Shown one piece after another: positions 25,792-34,973 of a stretch of DNA of 64,000 nucleotides. Within the stretch, counting starts at the first letter, position 1; each line of letters starts with the position of its first letter. The notes under the pieces are model-generated. The model saw only the letters and a list, made by a program, of their open reading frames with translations. It did not search any database and had not been told where the DNA came from. Source of the stretch: Candidatus Brachybacterium merdavium (GTDB lineage: Bacteria > Actinomycetota > Actinomycetes > Actinomycetales > Dermabacteraceae); the NCBI GenBank assembly GCA_019118275.1, contig DWZH01000103.1:1-64000 (forward strand). Reading direction: 5' to 3'. The translations under genes and the position numbers were made by a program.

Positions 25792-27369
25792 TCAGCAGGG
25801 GGCGGTCCCGTCCAGGGGCGGCACATCGTCGTCCTCATCCGGGGCCGCGATCATCTCGACGATGGTCTCCACGGTCAGACCGGGGCCGTTGCTGACCTCC
25901 CCGATCTTCACGCGGTCCTTCATCACCACGATGCGGTCGCTGAGCCGTACCAGCTCATCGAGGTCCGAGGAGATGATGACCACGCCGACATGGCTTGCGG
26001 CCAGGCGCGCGATCAGTGCCTGGATCTCCACGCGGGAGCGCATGTCGATCCCCTTGGTCGGCTCGTCCAGTATGACCAGGTGCGGCCGCGTGGCCAGCCA
26101 GCGGGCCAGCAGGACCTTCTGCTGATTGCCGCCGGAGAGCTGCTCGACCAGGATGTCGGGGTCCGAGGGGGCGATGCCCAGCTGATCGATGTAGGCCTCC
26201 ACCAGCTCCTCGCGCTCAGCGCGGGAGAGGGGCCGGGCCCATCCCCGCAGCGACTGCAGGGCCAGAGCAATGTTGTCGCGCATGCTCAAGCCCGCGATCA
26301 CGCCTTCACGGAGCCGATCCTCGCTGGCCATGGCAATGCGCTGGCGCATCGCCGCGGTGGGGGAGCGCAGGGAGACCGCGTCGCCGGCCACCTCGGCCTG
26401 CCCTGTGTCCGCTCGCTCGCCCCCAGCGAGCAGCCGCGCCAGCTCCGTGCGTCCGGAGCCGCGCAGGCCGGCGATGCCCACCACCTCTCCCCGGTGCAGA
26501 TCGAGGTCCGTCGGTGCCAGGACGCCGTCCTGGCCCAGCCCCCGCACGCTGTAGTACGGCGGGCCCGCCGGGTCGCTGCGATGCTCCCGGCGCAGCGAGC
26601 CGATCCGCCGCAGATCCTGGAGATCACGACCGATCATCATCGCGATGAGCTGCGAGCGCTCCACCTGGTGGGCGGGGAGCTCGGCGATCTTCGTGCCTGC
26701 CCGCAGCACCGTCAGCCGGTCGCTGAGGGCGAAGACCTGCTCGAGGAAATGGGAGGCGAAGACCATCGCCACCCCCTGGTCGCGCAGGCGACGCAGCACG
26801 AGGAACAGCCGGTCCACCTCCGCCTCGTCCAGGCTCGAGGTCGGCTCGTCCAGCAGCAGCACGCGCGGGCCGGTGGCCATGGCCCGGGCGATGGCCACCA
26901 GCTGACGCAGGGCCGGGGACAGGGTGCGCAGCGGCAGGCGGGTGTTCAGATCGCCCAGGCCGAGCTCAGTGAGCATCTGCCGCGCCTGGTCGTGCAGCTG
27001 GTTCCATCGGATGCCCCACCGGCCGTGCGGTTCGTGGCCGAGCATCACGTTCTCGCCGATGCTCAGATGCCGAGCCAGGGGGACATCCTGCATCACCGCT
27101 GCGATGCCTGCGGACTGGGCGTCGGCCGCCGACAGGAAGCGCAGTTCCCGGCCGTCCAGTTCGATGCGTCCCGAGGTCGGCGAGACCACGCCGGCCAGCA
27201 CGTTGATCAGCGTCGACTTGCCTGCACCGTTCTCGCCCATGAGCGCGTGGATCTCCCCCGGCCGCAGAGTCAGATCGACGTCGTGCAATGCCTGCACGGG
27301 CCCGAACTCCACGCTGATGCCCCTCATCCGCACCCTGGGCGAAGCGGCCCCAGCATCATCGGGGGTCAT
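25792..27369 (-). CDS. Second sugar ABC ATP-binding protein (two ABC domains, YtfR/RbsA type)
   Basis: The 525-residue protein has two nucleotide-binding domains. GENGAGKST is at about 45-53 with LLLDEPTSSLD, and the second domain has GLRGSGRTE and QLSGGNQQKVLLARWLA with VILDEPTKGID. The first-domain signature is degraded (LSPALRQLVAIARA). It parallels the YtfR-like protein 1.3 kb downstream, so the cluster has two ATPases but only one pair of permeases and one binding protein. Its ATG overlaps the LacI stop as ATGA. It may serve the same permeases or be left over from a second importer. Confidence 0.88.
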   Translation of the reverse strand: MTPDDAGAASPRVRMRGISVEFGPVQALHDVDLTLRPGEIHALMGENGAGKSTLINVLAGVVSPTSGRIELDGRELRFLSAADAQSAGIAAVMQDVPLARHLSIGENVMLGHEPHGRWGIRWNQLHDQARQMLTELGLGDLNTRLPLRTLSPALRQLVAIARAMATGPRVLLLDEPTSSLDEAEVDRLFLVLRRLRDQGVAMVFASHFLEQVFALSDRLTVLRAGTKIAELPAHQVERSQLIAMMIGRDLQDLRRIGSLRREHRSDPAGPPYYSVRGLGQDGVLAPTDLDLHRGEVVGIAGLRGSGRTELARLLAGGERADTGQAEVAGDAVSLRSPTAAMRQRIAMASEDRLREGVIAGLSMRDNIALALQSLRGWARPLSRAEREELVEAYIDQLGIAPSDPDILVEQLSGGNQQKVLLARWLATRPHLVILDEPTKGIDMRSRVEIQALIARLAASHVGVVIISSDLDELVRLSDRIVVMKDRVKIGEVSNGPGLTVETIVEMIAAPDEDDDVPPLDGTAPC

Positions 27370-28388
27370 GGCGTCTCCCTCGCCTTCGCGGTCGACAACC
27401 TCACGATCAGCTCCGGCGGGATCTTGGTGCGCTGGGGGATCGGGCGCCTCTCGACCGCCGCCAGGAGCACGTCGACCACTGCCCTGCCCAGCGTCTCGAA
27501 GGGCTGGCGGACGGTCGTCAGGGGAGGGATGGAGTGCCGGGAGAAAGGGGCGTCGTCGAAGCCGATGATGCTCAGCTCATCGGGGACGCTGATCCCGCGG
27601 TCGTGCAGGCCGTGCACGATCCCCAGCGCCACCTGGTCGTTGGCGGCGACGATCGCGGTGTAGTCGGGCCGGCGCTGCAGACCGACCGCGAAGTCATAGC
27701 CGAAATCAGCTGACCAGTCGCCGGCCACGATGGGCCGCTCCCGCATCCCCCATGACCGGGTCCGAGCACGGAAGGCCCGCTCCCGAGCGCGCGCATCCAG
27801 CCAGTCCATCGGACCGGAGACGTGCAGCGCGTCCCGATGGCCCAGGGCCGCGAGATGATCCACCGCCATCGTCACCCCCAGCTGCTGGTCCACGCAGACC
27901 CGCAGCAGCTCGTCCTCCCGATCGGGCTTGGTCACCAGCACCGGCATCTCCGGCGAGATCGACCGCACCGCGGCCACGGAGGCGGACCGAGGGGTCACCA
28001 GGCACAGGGCGTCGATCCCCAGCGAGACCAGCTGTTCGAAGGCCTGGCCGGCATCGATCGAATCGTCCTCGTCAAGCGCGATCGAGCTGACCGAATATCC
28101 GCGCTGCCGTGCGGCCCGATGGATCGCCCGCAGCGAGCTGGCCGGACCGAACTCCGTCTCGGTCTCGACGATCGCCCCGATGCGCAGCGTCTTCTGGGTC
28201 GCGAGCGCCCGCGCGGCGATATTAGGCCGGTAGCCCAGCTCATCGACAGCCGCCAGCACCTTGTCGCGGGTGCTCGCCTTGATGTTCGCATGCCCGTTGA
28301 GCACCCGGGAGACCGTCATGTGGGAGACCCCGGCCGTCATTGCGACCTGGCGGATATTGGGCCGTTCGGGGGCGGATCGTGTGCTCAC
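27366..28388 (-). CDS. LacI-family transcriptional regulator of the YtfQRT-like cluster
   Basis: GTG at 28388 with GGAGG four bases upstream gives 340 residues. A longer ATG frame from 28436 lacks a site. The N-terminal domain NIRQVAMTAGVSHMTVSRVLNGHANIK is a standard LacI helix-turn-helix with the hinge AAVDELGYRPN. The sensor part contains DALCLVTPRSA, YTAIVAANDQVALG and LSIIGFDDAPFSRHSIPPLTTVRQP. It is cotranscribed with the second ATPase. The likely binding site is the CCGG palindrome before the binding-protein gene. The inducer is presumably the sugar carried by this importer. Confidence 0.93.
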   Translation of the reverse strand: MSTRSAPERPNIRQVAMTAGVSHMTVSRVLNGHANIKASTRDKVLAAVDELGYRPNIAARALATQKTLRIGAIVETETEFGPASSLRAIHRAARQRGYSVSSIALDEDDSIDAGQAFEQLVSLGIDALCLVTPRSASVAAVRSISPEMPVLVTKPDREDELLRVCVDQQLGVTMAVDHLAALGHRDALHVSGPMDWLDARARERAFRARTRSWGMRERPIVAGDWSADFGYDFAVGLQRRPDYTAIVAANDQVALGIVHGLHDRGISVPDELSIIGFDDAPFSRHSIPPLTTVRQPFETLGRAVVDVLLAAVERRPIPQRTKIPPELIVRLSTAKARETP

Positions 28389-28473
28389 TGCGCCTCCGTC
28401 TCGATCATGGGCCTGCCTGCCGCGCACATTCATCATGCCGGATCAGACTGGGAGCGCGCCGCAGCGGGGACCT

Positions 28474-28492
28474 CCGGACCGGACTGGTCCGG
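28474..28492. promoter_or_regulatory. Inverted repeat in the LacI/aldo-keto reductase divergent region
   Basis: CCGGACC, a five-base spacer, then GGTCCGG, a perfect seven-base-arm repeat in the 306-base region between the LacI gene and the divergent aldo/keto reductase gene. It could be an operator or only a GC-rich hairpin. The rest of the region holds no recognised element. Confidence 0.35.
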
Positions 28493-28694
28493 GCTCCTCC
28501 GGCAGGGGAGGGCCGGGTGTGTCCGGGCCGGGCTGGACCGGATGCTGCTGCCCGGGACCCAGGGCCCGGAGCCCGGGACCGAGCCCGAGGCGCGGGCTGA
28601 CCGGCGCGTTCGTCTCGCAGCGTTTCGATCGCGATCTGGAAGACTGGGCAGAGCACTGCACTCCTTCCGCAGCTCCACGAACGCGAGGTCGATG

Positions 28695-29729
28695 ATGTCC
28701 ATGCAGTACCGCACCCCTGCCCGTCTGGGCCGCCCCCTGTCCGCGATCGGCCAGGGCTGCTGGCAGATCGGCGCCGACTGGGGAGAGGTGACCGACGACT
28801 CCGCGCACGCCGTGCTCGACGCGGCGCTGGCCGCCGGCGTCACCTTCTTCGACACCGCCGACGGGTACGGCGACGGCCGCAGCGAACAGCTGCTGGGGGC
28901 GATGCGCTCCCGCCTGGACTCCGACGCCGCCGGGGGAGAGGCCACGCCCTCCCTGCCGTTCATCGCCACCAAGGTCTCCCGCCGGGCCGACCCCTTCGCC
29001 CCGGAATCCTTCACCGAGGAGAACCTGCGCGGCTGGGTCGAGCGCTCCCGCCGGAACCTGGCGATGGGCACCCTGGACCTGGTGCAGCTGCACTGCCCGC
29101 CGCCCGCCATCTACCGCGATGACCGGGTCTTCGACGTGCTCGACGCCCTCGCCGCCGAGAGGAAGATCGCCGCCTGGGGCGTCAGCGTGGAAACCTGCGA
29201 GGAGGCCCTGATCAGCCTCGAGCGCGAGCACTTGGCCTCCATCCAGATCATCCTCAACCCCTTCCGCCTCAAGCCCCTCGAGCAGGTCATCCCCCTGGCG
29301 CGCGAGAAGGGCGTGGCGATCATCGCCCGTGTGCCACTGGCCTCCGGGCTGCTGACCGGCAAGTTCTCCCCGCAGACCACCTTCGCCGCGAACGACCACC
29401 GCAGCTTCAACCGCCACGGCGAGGCCTTCGACCAGGGCGAGACCTTCTCCGGCGTCGACTACGACACCGGCCTGACGGCCGTGGCCCGCCTCGAGCAGGC
29501 GCTGGACGGGGCGATGCCCCTGCCCGAGGCGAGCCTGCGCTGGATCCTCGCCCAGGACGGCGTCACCTCCACCATCCCGGGCGCGAGCAGCGGCCAGCAG
29601 GCCCGCGCCAACGCCGCCGCCGGCAGCGAGCCCACCGCCGAACAGGCCGAGATCATCAGCCGCTTCGACGTCGCCGTGCGCGAGATCTACGAGGAGCTGC
29701 TGCGCGAGGCGATCCACCCGCACTGGTGA
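28695..29729 (+). CDS. Aldo/keto reductase
   Basis: ATG 28695 is chosen from three close ATGs because GAGG lies six bases upstream; the protein is 344 residues. The catalytic tetrad of aldo/keto reductases is visible: D and Y in FFDTADGYGDGRSE, K in FIATKVSRR, and H in LVQLHCPPP. The C-terminal cofactor loop TIPGASSGQQARANAAA fits NADPH binding. It reduces or oxidises sugar or aldehyde carbonyls. Divergent transcription from the LacI regulator suggests a role in the same sugar pathway, but no substrate can be given. The start of the IS element follows closely behind the stop. Confidence 0.9.
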   Translation: MSMQYRTPARLGRPLSAIGQGCWQIGADWGEVTDDSAHAVLDAALAAGVTFFDTADGYGDGRSEQLLGAMRSRLDSDAAGGEATPSLPFIATKVSRRADPFAPESFTEENLRGWVERSRRNLAMGTLDLVQLHCPPPAIYRDDRVFDVLDALAAERKIAAWGVSVETCEEALISLEREHLASIQIILNPFRLKPLEQVIPLAREKGVAIIARVPLASGLLTGKFSPQTTFAANDHRSFNRHGEAFDQGETFSGVDYDTGLTAVARLEQALDGAMPLPEASLRWILAQDGVTSTIPGASSGQQARANAAAGSEPTAEQAEIISRFDVAVREIYEELLREAIHPHW

Positions 29730-29943
29730 GCCACCACCTGCGAGTCATGACGACTGCTGTAGCCGTAGTGCCCAGGTGTGGCGAGGAAGCTCGTCAGTGA
29801 GCCGGTGGCCCTTGTCGAGTGACGGATCGGTCGGCAGACGACCCCCTTCGGGGAGCATGGTTGCAAGCGAGGCATGACGCGCGGCCCACCGCGGGAGGAA
29901 TGATCAGAACCTGTGGATGAGTCTCGGCGAGGTGGTGTGCAGG

Positions 29944-30030
29944 GGGCGCACCTTCCCGAGGATGATCTGCAAGGAACGAAGACTCTGATCAAGGACCGGC
30001 GTTGACGCGCTGGTTCGGGAAGGTACGCCC
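29944..30030. repeat. Inverted repeat before the transposase start codon
   Basis: GGGCGCACCTTCCCGA (29944-29959) pairs with TCGGGAAGGTACGCCC (30015-30030) except for one mismatch. The right arm ends one base before the ATG at 30032. A hairpin in messages reading in from outside would hide the ribosome-binding region, a known way for insertion sequences to limit transposase made from neighbouring promoters. Confidence 0.6.
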
Positions 30031-30031
30031 G

Positions 30032-31339
30032 ATGCTCAAGATAGTCCCCGACAACGACGACACCAACCACCACGACGACGGCGCAGCGGCCGGATCCTCG
30101 CTGCTGGATGCGATCGCTCGCGACGGTGCCCGGCAGATGCTCGCCACCGCCCTGCAGGCCGAAGTCTCCGCCTACGTCGACGCCGCAGCCGACGACGTCG
30201 ACGACAACGGCCACCGACTGGTGGTTCGCAACGGCTACCACGCCACCCGCGAGGTCACCACCGCCGCCGGCTCGGTGCCGGTCCGTGCCCCGCGGATCAA
30301 CGACAAGCGCCATGATCCGGCCACGGGTGAGCGCAAGAGGTTCGCCTCGGCAATCCTGCCCGCCTGGGCGCGGAAGTCTCCGCAGGTGGCCGAGGTGCTG
30401 CCGCTGCTGTACCTGCACGGGCTCTCCTCCAGCGACTTCGCCCCGGCGCTGGAGCAGTTCCTCGGCTCAGCCGCCGGGCTCTCGCCGGCAACGATCACCC
30501 GCCTGACTAGCCAGTGGCAGGACGAGGCGGCCGCGTTCAACACCCGGTCGCTGGCCGGCACCGACTACGTCTACGTCTGGGTCGACGGGATCCACCTCAA
30601 GGTCCGCCTGAACCAGGACAAGATCTGCCTGCTCGTCATGATCGGCGTGCGCGCCGACGGCACCAAGGAGCTGATCGCCCTCGATGACGGCCACCGCGAA
30701 AACACCGAGTCGTGGGCCGACCTGCTTCGCGACTGCAAACGCCGCGGGATGGCCGCCCCCGTCCTCGCGATCGGGGACGGCGCGCTGGGGTTCTGGGCCG
30801 CCGTCCGCGACGTCTTCCCGCCCACCCGCGAGCAGCGCTGCTGGTTCCACAAAATCGCCAACGTGCTCAATGCGCTTCCCACGTCGGCCCAGCCGAGTGC
30901 GAAGAAGGCGCTGGCCGAGATCTGGCAGGCCGAAGACCGTGCCCACGCCGAGACTGCTGCGATGGCCTTCGCCGAGGAGTACGGGGCCAAGTGGCCCAAG
31001 GCCGTCGCGAAGGTCACCGACGACCTCGACCTGCTGCTGGAGTTCTATGACTATCCCGCCGAGCACTGGATTCACCTGCGCACCACGAACCCGATCGAGT
31101 CGACGTTCGCCACCGTCCGGCTGCGCCAGCGCGTCACGAAGGGTCCCGGTTCCCGCGCTGCCGGGATCGCGATGGCGTTCAAGCTGATCGAGTCCGCCCA
31201 GACCCGCTGGCGCGCCGTGAACGCACCCCACCTCGTCGCCCTCGTCCGCGCCGGTGCGATATTCGAGAAAGGACGCCTCGTCGAACGCCCCCACGATCAG
31301 ACCGACCATCGGTCAGAAGACCGCCAGCAGGCGGCGTGA
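30032..31339 (+). CDS. IS256-family DDE transposase
   Basis: The 435-residue protein has the mutator-type transposase layout. The N-terminal region includes ARQMLATALQAEVSAYVDAA and RNGYHATREVTTAAG. The acidic triad follows: D in YVYVWVDGIHLKV, D in VLAIGDGALGFW, and E in TTNPIESTFATVRLR. The conserved CWFHKIANVLNALP lies between the last two. The reading frame is complete with no frameshift, so the element may be active. A TTG 30 bases upstream is an alternative start, but the ATG follows directly after the inverted repeat. Confidence 0.95.
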   Translation: MLKIVPDNDDTNHHDDGAAAGSSLLDAIARDGARQMLATALQAEVSAYVDAAADDVDDNGHRLVVRNGYHATREVTTAAGSVPVRAPRINDKRHDPATGERKRFASAILPAWARKSPQVAEVLPLLYLHGLSSSDFAPALEQFLGSAAGLSPATITRLTSQWQDEAAAFNTRSLAGTDYVYVWVDGIHLKVRLNQDKICLLVMIGVRADGTKELIALDDGHRENTESWADLLRDCKRRGMAAPVLAIGDGALGFWAAVRDVFPPTREQRCWFHKIANVLNALPTSAQPSAKKALAEIWQAEDRAHAETAAMAFAEEYGAKWPKAVAKVTDDLDLLLEFYDYPAEHWIHLRTTNPIESTFATVRLRQRVTKGPGSRAAGIAMAFKLIESAQTRWRAVNAPHLVALVRAGAIFEKGRLVERPHDQTDHRSEDRQQAA

Positions 31340-31533
31340 TGCACCGAGCTATAGGGCTGGACAGGAGACTCGGAATGCGACATCAACCGTCGTTGTGCCT
31401 GCCGTCCGGTAGCCAGCGTCCGAGCCGCCAGACTTTGACGTAGATCACGTTATTCGTTATGGACGTGGGTGCGTGCGAGCGCCAGGGCCGGAGCTCGCAC
31501 GCAGCGCACAAGCATCCGACAACCGGACGAATC

Positions 31534-32052
31534 ATGGATCGCCGAAAGTTCTTCACCGCGACGTTCGTTGGGGCCGCCGCCGCAGTGACTCCCCTTGGGG
31601 CCACCGCCCTGGCCGAAGCGCCGAAGCCAAACAAGTCCAATTCGACGTCCTCACCCGAGATGACCGATGCCGACCTCGAGGCGTTCGAAGCCGCACTGGC
31701 ACAGCTTCCACCGGAGCTGCAGGAGGCCGACCCGAACACCTACCCCAATTACGAAGCTGAGCTCAGGGCTCACCTGCCCAGCACACAGTCGGTTCCCCCG
31801 GGCGAAGTCGCCCCAGCATTCAACGTGGCCGCCTGCGCTGCAGCCATCGCTCCACTGATCATCGAGTACGGGATCCCTGTGGCAAAGGTCGTCGGCTGGA
31901 TTCGACGGGCCCGAGCGATCTGGGGCGGAGTCCGAGGGATCTGGACGGCGATCCGCTCCGGAGCCGCAGCTGCGGAGATCGGAGAGGACGCGGTGAAGGT
32001 CCTTGAGGGCATCCTTGGAGTGGGCGGCGTCGTCTCCGCCTGCTCTCTCTGA
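31534..32052 (+). CDS. Small secreted protein with amphipathic two-cysteine C-terminus (bacteriocin-like candidate)
   Basis: The 172-residue protein starts MDRRKFFTATFVGAAAAVTPLGATALAEA, a twin-arginine-like signal with a cleavage site after about residue 28. An acidic helical stretch (45-80) and a proline-containing linker follow. The last 75 residues, bounded by C101 and C170, contain small-residue and cationic-aromatic helices: VAKVVGWIRRARAIWGGVRGIW and GILGVGGVVSACSL. Such a C-terminal piece could be released and closed by a disulfide, as in some secreted peptide bacteriocins. I do not recognise a named family. The next gene encodes a four-helix membrane protein 31 bases on, which would fit an immunity protein. 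The ribosome-binding site is weak. Confidence 0.65.
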   Translation: MDRRKFFTATFVGAAAAVTPLGATALAEAPKPNKSNSTSSPEMTDADLEAFEAALAQLPPELQEADPNTYPNYEAELRAHLPSTQSVPPGEVAPAFNVAACAAAIAPLIIEYGIPVAKVVGWIRRARAIWGGVRGIWTAIRSGAAAAEIGEDAVKVLEGILGVGGVVSACSL

Positions 32053-32083
32053 CCCGATCGTTCACCCGAAGGGATCCACTCTG

Positions 32084-32581
32084 ATGGCAGATCACAGCGA
32101 CGCCAGCGACTTTGTTCCCCCGGCGTTCTCCTTCGCCCTCATGGGGCATCTTGCGACTGGGGTGGTCAAGGTTGTCGCGATTGCACTGCTGCTATGGGGG
32201 CTGGGGCTGACCGGGTGGACCGCGAACTTTCCTGCTGGGACGGCGATCGTCACGGCTTCGGTCGTGATGGTCGCCGTCGAGCTCGCCACGACCGGTGTGG
32301 AGCGAATCTTCGTTCTCCGTCACCGGCACCCAGACCCTGGAAGCGTCCCGATGACGGCGATTGTCGCGTTGCTTCCGTTGCCGATCAGCTTCCTCATCGG
32401 ACTGCTCTTCGGCCCGGCGTCCTCGGGGGGTCTGAGCACCATGATTGTCACCACCGTGGTCTACTGGGCCGCCCTTGTCGCGCTGGAACGCCCGTGGGTC
32501 GAAGGGGACACCCAAGCCGACATCCGCAGGAAGTACGAGCAGACGAAGGCGATGACTCGGGAGCAATTCCGCTCCGAGTGA
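32084..32581 (+). CDS. Four-helix integral membrane protein, unknown; possible immunity partner
   Basis: From ATG 32084 the protein has 165 residues. Four hydrophobic segments are visible: about 26-46 (VVKVVAIALLLWGLGLTGW), 50-72 (TAIVTASVVMVAVELATTG), 87-107 (AIVALLPLPISFLIGLLFG) and 111-131. A charged C-terminal tail (ADIRRKYEQTKAMTREQFRSE) should face the cytoplasm. No enzyme or transporter motif is seen. It lies 31 bases after the secreted small protein and is read in the same direction, so the two are probably cotranscribed. Protection against, or export of, that peptide is a hypothesis from this context. Confidence 0.65.
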   Translation: MADHSDASDFVPPAFSFALMGHLATGVVKVVAIALLLWGLGLTGWTANFPAGTAIVTASVVMVAVELATTGVERIFVLRHRHPDPGSVPMTAIVALLPLPISFLIGLLFGPASSGGLSTMIVTTVVYWAALVALERPWVEGDTQADIRRKYEQTKAMTREQFRSE

Positions 32582-32950
32582 CTGGCGCTCACAGCGTCGG
32601 GCCAGCAACTCCTCCGCCCGGAAGCAGAACACCGATCCACAGGTCTTGACGATTCCTCCCCACCGCGCAGCAGATGGGGGAGCGGGACAGAACCGCGCAA
32701 GGACGCCTTGAGTAAGAGCGCGTCTGGTCAGTCTCGGCGCAGTCGCCGGGTCGCCGTAGGTCACTGGTCAGATCCGAGCCGGCGCCGCTGTCGTCAGCGC
32801 GGTGACCGTCCAGGGTGATCGTCCAGCAGGCTCGGGTGCTCATGCGCGCGAAGGGAGGGGTGAACCTCCCCAGACCGTGACCTTCCTGTAACCGGATGAA
32901 TTCTGTCGAATGCTGTACGGAATTAATCCACGGGGCTAGCGTCGCTCGTC
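32582..32950 (+). promoter_or_regulatory. Intergenic region with a candidate promoter for the sulfate-ester operon
   Basis: This 369-base region has no supported gene. Near its right end, TTCTGT at 32901 and TAATCC at 32924 with a 17-base spacer form a possible promoter. AATTC and GAATT arms flank the spacer and could be a ROK regulator site. The rest is GC-rich without recognised elements. Confidence 0.35.
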
Positions 32951-34177
32951 ATGGAACGGCAATGGAGCGCCAGGGAGCAGCATCGTGCGGCGGTGCTGTC
33001 CCTCCTTCATCGCGGCCACGAGCTGACGCGGGGCGAGATCGCAGACCGACTGGGCCTGACCCGCTCCACGGTTTCGGAGGTGCTGACCACTCTGCGCGGC
33101 GACGGCATCCTCGCCGTCAGCCGTTCTCGTCCCCCGGGAGGTCGGGGCCGCCCGGCAGAAGTCCTTCGCATCCATCCCGGTGCTGTGCGCTATATCGGCC
33201 TCGACTTCTCCCACACCTCGGTCACCGTCTGTCTGGCGAACTCGGCAGCCGAGGTCATCGCCTCCGGCGCTGTGGCTTACGACCACGCGACCGGATGGGA
33301 ATCCCGCGTTCGCAGTGGCGTCGATCTCGTGCGCTCACTGACCGACGGTGACGTTCACCTGGGTCCGCTGGCCGGGGTCGGGATCGGGCTCCCCGGGCCG
33401 AACTCGGCCAGCTGGGACGGCTTCCACCGGGTCGATGGGACGACCGAGCCCTTCCACCTGGTCCGGGCACGGATCCGCGAAGTCTTCGGCGAGGAGTTCC
33501 GGGCTCCCGTCATCGTCGACCACCACATCCGCTTCGCCGCCCTGCAGGAAGCCGCTGCAGCGGGCGGCGTCGACCGCAGCCTGGTGTACCTTCGCCTGTC
33601 CACCGGCGCTGGGGGAGCGGTCCTCGGAGGACACGTCGCACTGCGCGGCTCCCACCTGCTGGCCGGAGAGATCGGCCATATGACCGTGGACCGCTCGTCC
33701 GCTGCGCAGCTGTGCCGCTGCGGCCGCCACGGCTGCCTCGAGACTGTTGCGTCCAAGGAGGCCGTCCTGAGCCGTTGGCGCGGCCTGACCGATGAGTCGG
33801 CCGACCTCGAGTCCCTCCAAGCAGCCATAGCCGGCGGTGACTCGGCGGCGTTACGGCTCATCACCGAGGTCGCCGAGACCGTCGGCCGCGTTGTCGGCGT
33901 CACGGCGTTGGTCATGGATCCGGATCAGATCGTCATCGCCGGCGAAGTGGGGGCCCTGCTCCGGAGGGCCCTCCCGGCGCTCAGAGAGGCTGTGGTCCAG
34001 GAGACGCTGACTGGCGACGAGCTGCACATCCGCATCGCACGAACCGATTCCGAACAGGGGGCGCGCGGGGCCATCACCGCCCTGCGGGCCACCGACGACG
34101 TCCCTGACCTCTACCGCGACTTCCGCATCCCCACCGAAGGATTCTTCGACCCCGCTGGAGGAACCAGTGTCAGCTGA
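32951..34177 (+). CDS. ROK-family transcriptional regulator of the sulfatase operon
   Basis: The 408-residue protein has an N-terminal winged helix-turn-helix ([26 protein letters not shown], about 23-48). A ROK sugar-kinase-like domain follows, with the glycine-rich [12 protein letters not shown], the zinc-binding CRCGRHGC, and a GEIGHM segment in which the ROK histidine motif is kept. Many such regulators have lost kinase activity and sense a sugar. It overlaps the permease gene by 11 bases and so is the first gene of the importer and sulfatase operon, probably self-regulated. A sugar sulfate or its desulfated product is a reasonable effector guess. Confidence 0.9.
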   Translation: MERQWSAREQHRAAVLSLLHRGHELTRGEIADRLGLTRSTVSEVLTTLRGDGILAVSRSRPPGGRGRPAEVLRIHPGAVRYIGLDFSHTSVTVCLANSAAEVIASGAVAYDHATGWESRVRSGVDLVRSLTDGDVHLGPLAGVGIGLPGPNSASWDGFHRVDGTTEPFHLVRARIREVFGEEFRAPVIVDHHIRFAALQEAAAAGGVDRSLVYLRLSTGAGGAVLGGHVALRGSHLLAGEIGHMTVDRSSAAQLCRCGRHGCLETVASKEAVLSRWRGLTDESADLESLQAAIAGGDSAALRLITEVAETVGRVVGVTALVMDPDQIVIAGEVGALLRRALPALREAVVQETLTGDELHIRIARTDSEQGARGAITALRATDDVPDLYRDFRIPTEGFFDPAGGTSVS

Positions 34178-34973
34178 CCCGAACGCCACTGTCGTGAAAC
34201 CATCCCGAAGTGAGTCGACGAAGCGTCGCCGACCGCCCGCCATCCTCACGCTGAACATCGCCACGGTGTTCCTCGGCATCGGCGTCTGGTGGGCGATATC
34301 CCTGACCGGCCTGCAGATCCCGAGCCCCGCGTCCGTCGTTGCCTCCGGGATCGACCTTGCGCAGCGCGGAATCCTGCTCACCGACATCATCGCCTCGCTG
34401 CGACGCGTTCTGTCCGGATTCTTGCTCGGTTCGGCTCTGGCGGTGCCGGTGGGATTCTTGATGGGCTGGTACGGATGGGCCCGCGGGCTCCTGGAGCCCT
34501 GGGTCCAGTTCTTCCGCACCATCCCCCCGCTGGCGATCATCCCCTTGGCCATCGTGCTGATGGGTATCGGGGAAGAGCCCAAGATCTTCGTGATCTTCCT
34601 GGCCGCATTCCTCGCCTGCGTCATCTCCACGTTCCAGGGAGTCGTCCAGGTCGACAGGACCCTCATCAATGCTGCCCGGGTACTGGGCGCCAAGGACGGC
34701 ACCATCTTCGTGCGTATCGTCGTCCCTGCTTCTACACCGTTCATCCTGGTCGGGATGCGCGTCGGCCTCGGCGCCGCCTGGGCAACCGTGGTCGCGGCCG
34801 AGCTGATCGCAGCCCAGGAGGGACTCGGATATCGCATGCAACAAGCCCAGATCTACTACGACCTGCCCACCATCTTCGTCGGCATCCTCGTGATCGGCAT
34901 TTTCGGTCTGCTCATGGACCGCACCCTGCTGATGATCGAGTCGAAGCTGACCTCTTGGCAGGAGCGCCGATGA
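34167..34973 (+). CDS. ABC transporter permease, SsuC/TauC-like
   Basis: GTG at 34167 follows GGAGGA and yields 268 residues with six helices. The cytoplasmic loop [27 protein letters not shown] is the EAA motif of the nitrate/sulfonate/taurine permease group. Helices such as [19 protein letters not shown] and [19 protein letters not shown] flank it. Its end overlaps the ATPase start by four bases. With the ATPase and the binding protein downstream it forms a complete importer of the SsuCBA type. The two sulfatases in the operon suggest sulfate esters rather than sulfonates as cargo; that is inference. Confidence 0.92.
   Translation: MSADPNATVVKPSRSESTKRRRPPAILTLNIATVFLGIGVWWAISLTGLQIPSPASVVASGIDLAQRGILLTDIIASLRRVLSGFLLGSALAVPVGFLMGWYGWARGLLEPWVQFFRTIPPLAIIPLAIVLMGIGEEPKIFVIFLAAFLACVISTFQGVVQVDRTLINAARVLGAKDGTIFVRIVVPASTPFILVGMRVGLGAAWATVVAAELIAAQEGLGYRMQQAQIYYDLPTIFVGILVIGIFGLLMDRTLLMIESKLTSWQERR

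Larger units (their letters stand above)
29740..31450 (+). mobile_element. IS256-family insertion sequence (ends approximate)
   Basis: The element is defined by its transposase gene at 30032-31339, with about 290 bases of leader on the left and about 110 on the right. I could not delimit convincing terminal inverted repeats or target duplications by eye. The best partial match pairs sequence near 29750-29785 with the complement of about 31390-31420. It lies between an aldo/keto reductase gene and a small secreted-protein gene, and both neighbours look intact. Confidence 0.7.

Noticed and set aside
27822..28694. Upstream extension of the aldo/keto reductase frame by about 290 codons
   Set aside because: It is antisense to the LacI gene and lacks a start site; the GAGG-preceded ATG at 28695 begins the family alignment.
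28443..29723. Long minus-strand frame opposite the aldo/keto reductase
   Set aside because: Antisense shadow with valine- and alanine-rich repetitive composition; the plus strand encodes the complete reductase with its catalytic tetrad.
29740..31450. Exact terminal inverted repeats and target duplication of the IS256 element
   Set aside because: Only a gapped, weak match between the two ends was found by eye and no flanking duplication, so the ends are given as approximate.
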